From: Burkholderia sp. OK233
Lineage (GTDB): Bacteria; Pseudomonadota; Gammaproteobacteria; Burkholderiales; Burkholderiaceae
Assembly: GCF_900230185.1 (NCBI RefSeq)
Contig: NZ_OCSR01000001.1
Coordinates: 5,394,001 to 5,458,000, forward strand
Length of the DNA stretch: 64,000 bases
Reading direction: 5' to 3'
Numbering within the stretch: the stretch's first letter is position 1; each line of letters starts with the position of its first letter. Of this stretch, positions 60,477-64,000 are shown piece by piece. Below the pieces are notes generated by a model, which did no database searches, was not told the DNA's origin, and saw only the letters and a list, made by a program, of their open reading frames with translations. The position numbers and the translations under genes were made by a program.

Positions 60477-60621
60477 GTTCGCCTCCGTTTCTCGCCACCA
60501 TTTCCCGCCGCCGCCAATGCGGCGCTTGTCACCTGTACAACCGACCGAATTCAGCGCTGATACAGGTGATGCAGTGATGGGATGAATGCTATATTCGCAA
60601 TGAACTCGCGCATATCTCCTA

Positions 60622-60639
60622 CAATGAAACGCTTCATTG
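60622..60639. promoter_or_regulatory. dyad CAATGAA-N4-TTCATTG upstream of lysR
   Basis: Perfect seven-base arms CAATGAA (60622-60628) and TTCATTG (60633-60639) surround ACGC. The site lies 39 bases before the LysR ATG and in the divergent promoter with the pirin gene. It is a strong candidate for autoregulation by this LysR and control of the pirin-doxX pair. Confidence 0.55.
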
Positions 60640-60677
60640 CCACTGATAGAACGATTAGAAGGAGTTGAAGCCCGCCT

Positions 60678-61595
60678 ATGAACGCAATCATTGACCTCAA
60701 TGATCTTCGGCTCTTCGCAGAGGTGGTCGAGCGTGGAAGCTACACGGCGGCCGCGCGCGGCCTCGGCTTACAGACGTCGAAACTCAGCCGGCGCGTTCGC
60801 GCACTGGAAGAAGAACTTGGCGTTCGCCTGCTCAATCGCACCAGCCGGAGCCTTTCCTTGACGGAAACCGGGCGGCAGTTCCACCAGCATTGCCTTGCGT
60901 TGGTGGCGGAAGCAAAGGCCGCGAAAGAGATCGTGGACCGCACGCGCTCCAAGCCGCAGGGCACCGTCCGTATCGCCTGTCCCGTCGCTTTACTGGAGTC
61001 CGGCATCTCTACGATCATCGCGCGATACGTAGAAGACAACCCTGATGTCCAGGTCCTGCTGGATGCAACCAACCGCCGCGTGGATGTCGTCGAGGAAGGC
61101 CTGGACTTTGCCATCCGGGTCAGGCTGCCACCGTTGGAAAACACCGATCTCGCCGTCCGCCAGCTGGGTTTGTCGATCCACATTCTGGTTGCCAGTCCCG
61201 AACTGGCGGCGCGCCATCCGGTGCCCAGCTCGATCGAATCCGTTAAGGAATGGCCCACCCTCTCCATGGCGAGCAGCAACGAGCGATTTGTGTGGAATCT
61301 GGTCGACGTCGAGGGGCGCGTGACCTCATGGGCGCATCAGCCTCGCCTCGCGACCGACGACCTGGCGAGCCTTCGGGTGGCGGCGATATCTGGCATCGGT
61401 GTGGCAATGCTGCCGAGAGAGCTGGTTGAGGCCGATATTCAGGCCGCCCGCCTGCAGCACCTGCTGCCAGGTCTGGCTACCACGCCGGGCCTTGTGCATG
61501 CGATCTTCCCCACGCGCCGAGGCATGGTTCCGGCCGTGCGTCACCTGCTCGATGCGCTCGTGGCAGGATTCGAAGGTCAGAGCCGGCAGCGCTAG
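60678..61595 (+). CDS. LysR-family transcriptional regulator
   Basis: A 305-residue LysR regulator of the CrgA/AaeR-like branch. The helix-turn-helix is LRLFAEVVERGSYTAAARGL with GLQTSKLSRRVRALEEELGV and RLLNRTSRSLSLTETGRQF. The effector domain (GTVRIACPVALLESGISTII, VEEGLDFAIRVRLPPLENTD) is typical. It is divergent from the pirin-doxX pair with the dyad 60622-60639 between them. The same regulator may also act on the doxX-wrbA-hydrolase run, which converges on it. Confidence 0.93.
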   Translation: MNAIIDLNDLRLFAEVVERGSYTAAARGLGLQTSKLSRRVRALEEELGVRLLNRTSRSLSLTETGRQFHQHCLALVAEAKAAKEIVDRTRSKPQGTVRIACPVALLESGISTIIARYVEDNPDVQVLLDATNRRVDVVEEGLDFAIRVRLPPLENTDLAVRQLGLSIHILVASPELAARHPVPSSIESVKEWPTLSMASSNERFVWNLVDVEGRVTSWAHQPRLATDDLASLRVAAISGIGVAMLPRELVEADIQAARLQHLLPGLATTPGLVHAIFPTRRGMVPAVRHLLDALVAGFEGQSRQR

Positions 61596-61640
61596 AGCGG
61601 TGAACGGTGGCCCGCAGCTAGCACATCTTTCTCCGCGGAT

Positions 61641-62618
61641 TCAGCGTGCAGTATGCGGGTCGGCGCCTGCCAGCAGTTTCTCCGTGAGAAACCTGCCGAT
61701 GGCATCCAGCGCTTGTGCCGGCGCCTTCAGACTTCCAATGCTGCCGGCGAAGCCGTGCGGCATCCCCATCCAGACATCGAGCCGGGCATCGGTTCCGGCG
61801 GCAATCGCACGCTCGATATAGCTGCGCGAATCATCGAGCAAGACCTCGTCGTCGCCGACGTGAATGCGAACGGGGGGCAAGCCGGAAAACTGCCCGTGGA
61901 GAGGCGAAGCCAGCGGAAGTTTCGGATCGGCACTCCCCAGATAGGCATGCACCAGTTCCGCGACTTGTGGAAGGGTGAAATACGGATCGGCATCCGCGCG
62001 CGTCACATACGTCTCGGCCGAGAGCGTCAGATCGGTAACCGGCGATAGCGCCGCCACGCCAACAAGCGCCGCCTTTGCGGTGGCCGCGTCGGCGGAGACG
62101 CGTGAGGCGAGTACCAGGGCGAGATTGCCTCCGGCAGAGTCGCCCGTGATGGCAATCCGGCGAATTCCCCTTTCCTCAAGGCCACGGTAAGACGCCAGTA
62201 CATCGTCGACGGCCGCGGGAAAAAGATGCTCAGGCGCAAGCCGATAGTCCGGGATAAATGCGCTCGCGCCCGCCCTCGCGGCGATGTGCCCAACAAGGTG
62301 ACGGAATGCTTTGGCGCTTCCCAGGTTGAACCATCCGGAGTGCAGATGGAGGATCGCTTCGTCAGACCGGGCACGCGCAGGATGAACCCAGAACCCCGCA
62401 ATGCCGCCAACCGTGTCGGCTTCGAAGGTCACGTCGTCGCGTGGCAAAACGCGCTCCATCATGGCATCGAATGGCTCGCGTGCTTCGATACCCCTCAATT
62501 TGCCTTTCATGGGGCTCGCCATGACTCGCGCCGCGGCGGTGATCCGCGCATCTTCCGGGTCAAGCGGATGGGTTACGACGAAATCTCCCAACGCACTTTC
62601 AGTTGTCGAACGTTGCAT
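61641..62618 (-). CDS. alpha/beta hydrolase (HSL type) with altered oxyanion motif
   Basis: A 325-residue hormone-sensitive-lipase-type hydrolase. The nucleophile elbow is TGDSAGGNLAL, the acid region GDDEVLLDDS and the His motif MPHGFAG. PDYRLAPEHLFPAAVDD is also conserved. The usual HGGG oxyanion motif is replaced by LHSGWF, an uncommon variant. It probably hydrolyses carboxylic esters; the substrate is not known. The ATG at 62618 begins the conserved part; the frame is open 12 codons further. It follows wrbA on the same strand. It resembles, at a distance, the hydrolase domain of the fusion protein at 11969-14098. Confidence 0.9.
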   Translation of the reverse strand: MQRSTTESALGDFVVTHPLDPEDARITAAARVMASPMKGKLRGIEAREPFDAMMERVLPRDDVTFEADTVGGIAGFWVHPARARSDEAILHLHSGWFNLGSAKAFRHLVGHIAARAGASAFIPDYRLAPEHLFPAAVDDVLASYRGLEERGIRRIAITGDSAGGNLALVLASRVSADAATAKAALVGVAALSPVTDLTLSAETYVTRADADPYFTLPQVAELVHAYLGSADPKLPLASPLHGQFSGLPPVRIHVGDDEVLLDDSRSYIERAIAAGTDARLDVWMGMPHGFAGSIGSLKAPAQALDAIGRFLTEKLLAGADPHTAR

Positions 62619-62781
62619 GGTCAGCTCTTTCGAATTAATGGTTGTCAATGGCACCGGTCCTCAGCCAATGTCGAACGACGGCCTGTATCCCGGTGCATTC
62701 GCTTTCCAGACCCGTGTCGGCCAGGCGGATTTCCACCTGGCCGTCTCATGCGCGCGTCAACGGTGCGAATAGGCCTGACGT

Positions 62782-63381
62782 TCAGCCAAACAGCTTGTTC
62801 GCCGTCCGGGCGATCAGTTCGCCCTGGTGGCGAGCGCCGGCGAGCTCGATAGCGCTCGGCTGGCGCTGACCTTGCCCACCGGCGATCGTCGTGGCGCCGT
62901 ACGGCGAACCACCGACGATTTCGTCCAGCGTCATCTGCCCCTGGTGGCTGTACGGAAGGCCGACAACGGTCATGCCGAAGTGCAGCAGATTGGTAATGAT
63001 CGAGAACAGCGTCGTTTCCTGGCCGCCGTGCTGGCTCGCCGTCGACGTGAACGCACCGCCGACCTTGCCATTCAATGCACCGCTCATCCACAGGCCGCCG
63101 GCTTGATCCAGGAACGCCGCCATCTGCGATGAGATGCGCCCGAACCGGGTCGGCGTGCCGACGACAATAGCGTCGTAGTTGGCGAGTTCGGCAACGGTCG
63201 CAACCGGCGCCTGCTGGTCGAGCTTGAAGTAGGCGGCCTTGGCCACCTCCTCCGGCGCAGTCTCCGGCACCCGCTTGACGTCGACCGTGGCGCCTGCCGA
63301 GCGTGCACCTTCGGCGACGGCGTCCGCCAGGGCTTCGACGTGGCCATACGAGGAATAATATAGAACCAGAACTTTCGACAT
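62782..63381 (-). CDS. wrbA: NAD(P)H:quinone oxidoreductase WrbA
   Basis: A 199-residue flavodoxin-fold protein with the WrbA sequence pattern: VLVLYYSSYGHVEALADAVA for FMN phosphate, GTPTRFGRISSQMAAFLDQA, ALNGKVGGAFTSTASQHGGQ and GLPYSHQGQM. It reduces quinones by two electrons with NAD(P)H and prevents redox cycling. The ATG at 63381 follows GGAG (GAAGGAGATCGAA). It is preceded by DoxX copy B and followed by the alpha/beta hydrolase gene on the same strand, forming a stress-type operon. Local GC and codon use are ordinary. Confidence 0.95.
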   Translation of the reverse strand: MSKVLVLYYSSYGHVEALADAVAEGARSAGATVDVKRVPETAPEEVAKAAYFKLDQQAPVATVAELANYDAIVVGTPTRFGRISSQMAAFLDQAGGLWMSGALNGKVGGAFTSTASQHGGQETTLFSIITNLLHFGMTVVGLPYSHQGQMTLDEIVGGSPYGATTIAGGQGQRQPSAIELAGARHQGELIARTANKLFG

Positions 63382-63521
63382 TTCGATCTCCTTCCTATAT
63401 CTGCGGTGATACCACTGTGGGAAATGATGTGCGCCCGACAACGCGCACAGTATTGCAGCGAGGGCCGAAGCCGCTACGACGATCCGGCCGGTCAGGCGCC
63501 CGTCTCATCGGAAACGTCTTC

Positions 63522-63944
63522 CTAGCTCGCGTTCTGAACCGAAACACCGGAAGCTGTCCGCCCGGAGCGCGCATCCAGGCTGAAGGCGCCGGCACCGAAG
63601 TAAGTGATCTGCAGAAGGCCACCGGCCATCATCACGTTCTTGAGGAAGTGAATCATCTGGTTTTGATCGGCGAAGTTGTGGTGAAAGAACATTGCAGCGA
63701 CCACGCAGAATACCGCCATTGCCAACGACACGACGCGAGCCCTGTAGCCCGACAGCAACAGAAGGCCCCCGCCCAACTCGGTCAGCACGGCAAGAATGAA
63801 TGCGAGTGGCGGCACCGGCAGACCCATGGCGGCAATATAGCCAACCGTCGCACCGTACGCCGCGAGTTTGCCCAGCCCACTCATGACAAACGGCGCACCG
63901 ATCAGAATGCGGCCTAAAAGCGGAAGAAATTTGAAACGATCCAT
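63522..63944 (-). CDS. DoxX-family membrane protein, copy B
   Basis: A 140-residue four-helix membrane protein, nearly identical to copy A at 59307-59729 (for example LGRILIGAPFVMSGLGKLAA and ILAVLTELGGGLLLLSGYRA are unchanged). The DNA downstream of both copies is also recognisably related, so a segment rather than only the gene was duplicated. This copy lies upstream of wrbA (140-base gap), copy A downstream of a pirin. An inner-membrane redox or quinone-linked role is suggested by both contexts. The ATG at 63944 has GAGCTC upstream and the usual MDRFKFLPLLGRI start. Confidence 0.93.
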   Translation of the reverse strand: MDRFKFLPLLGRILIGAPFVMSGLGKLAAYGATVGYIAAMGLPVPPLAFILAVLTELGGGLLLLSGYRARVVSLAMAVFCVVAAMFFHHNFADQNQMIHFLKNVMMAGGLLQITYFGAGAFSLDARSGRTASGVSVQNAS

Positions 63945-64000
63945 GACGAGCTCCCGAAATGAAATGACAACTCGACGTGAAGGCTACGGCCGAAATGCTT

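Noticed and set aside
1..64000. tRNA, rRNA, CRISPR array or insertion sequence
   Set aside because: No cloverleaf-like sequence, rRNA segment, spaced repeat array, transposase motif or terminal inverted repeat was noticed when reading the intergenic regions. A dedicated search could still find small RNAs.

Overview
The window looks like a stretch of secondary chromosome or megaplasmid from a Burkholderiaceae bacterium (Paraburkholderia, Caballeronia or Burkholderia type). The reasons are high GC, a Burkholderia-type porin, two DUF3331 proteins, many LysR, LuxR and AraC regulators, and several catabolic and storage-polymer operons. No tRNA, rRNA, CRISPR array, intact transposase or phage gene was seen. 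The genus is an inference from gene content; no database search was possible.

Layout. Positions 1-1158: 3' end of a large LuxR/MalT-type regulator; a full-length paralogue lies at 18062-20818. 1167-7782 (minus strand): a polyhydroxyalkanoate (PHA) operon in the order acyl-CoA ligase, MaoC hydratase, PHA synthase, phasin, PHA depolymerase, DUF445 membrane protein. The synthase triad has the same spacing as Pseudomonas class II (medium-chain) synthases. An orphan ParA ATPase is transcribed divergently from it. 8869-14839: a small catabolic cluster with a porin, an acyl-CoA ligase, an unusual FAD-monooxygenase/alpha-beta-hydrolase fusion and a divergent TetR regulator whose likely operator is a perfect palindrome. 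14867-23765: a sensory cluster with a receiver-only protein, a FixJ-type regulator, a histidine kinase with a PucR/RsbRD-like N-terminus, the LuxR/MalT regulator, a PAS histidine kinase and a DUF3331 protein.

23814-29174 (minus strand): an operon-like run of isochorismatase-type hydrolase, amidohydrolase, DoxX, XapX, a damaged secreted VOC protein and an AlgE-like outer-membrane protein. 29649-32696: poxB (pyruvate:quinone oxidoreductase) and an MFS transporter. 32748-37695: acyl-CoA dehydrogenase, SDR, APH-type kinase and histidine phosphatase, with a LysR regulator. 37968-39676: a second PoxB-type gene broken by a frameshift. 39894-46285: two very large divergent wHTH-ATPase-TPR regulators. 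46282-49775: LuxR, DUF3331, AraC and MucR regulators. 50002-57022: another poxB followed by a ytcA-mdtN-mdtO-mdtP efflux operon whose mdtP carries an in-frame amber stop. 57352-63944: a redox or electrophile-stress region with two pirins, two nearly identical DoxX genes, WrbA, an alpha/beta hydrolase and two LysR regulators, each next to a dyad-symmetric site.

Cross-links. A recurrent palindrome built on TATGTAAT occurs between the FixJ-type regulator and its kinase, upstream of the PAS kinase and upstream of poxB, with weaker copies near DUF3331 and the second poxB. This suggests one regulon joining the two-component cluster to pyruvate oxidase. The orphan ParA beside the PHA operon, the monooxygenase-hydrolase fusion and the DUF3331 proteins beside regulators are the best candidates for undescribed biology.
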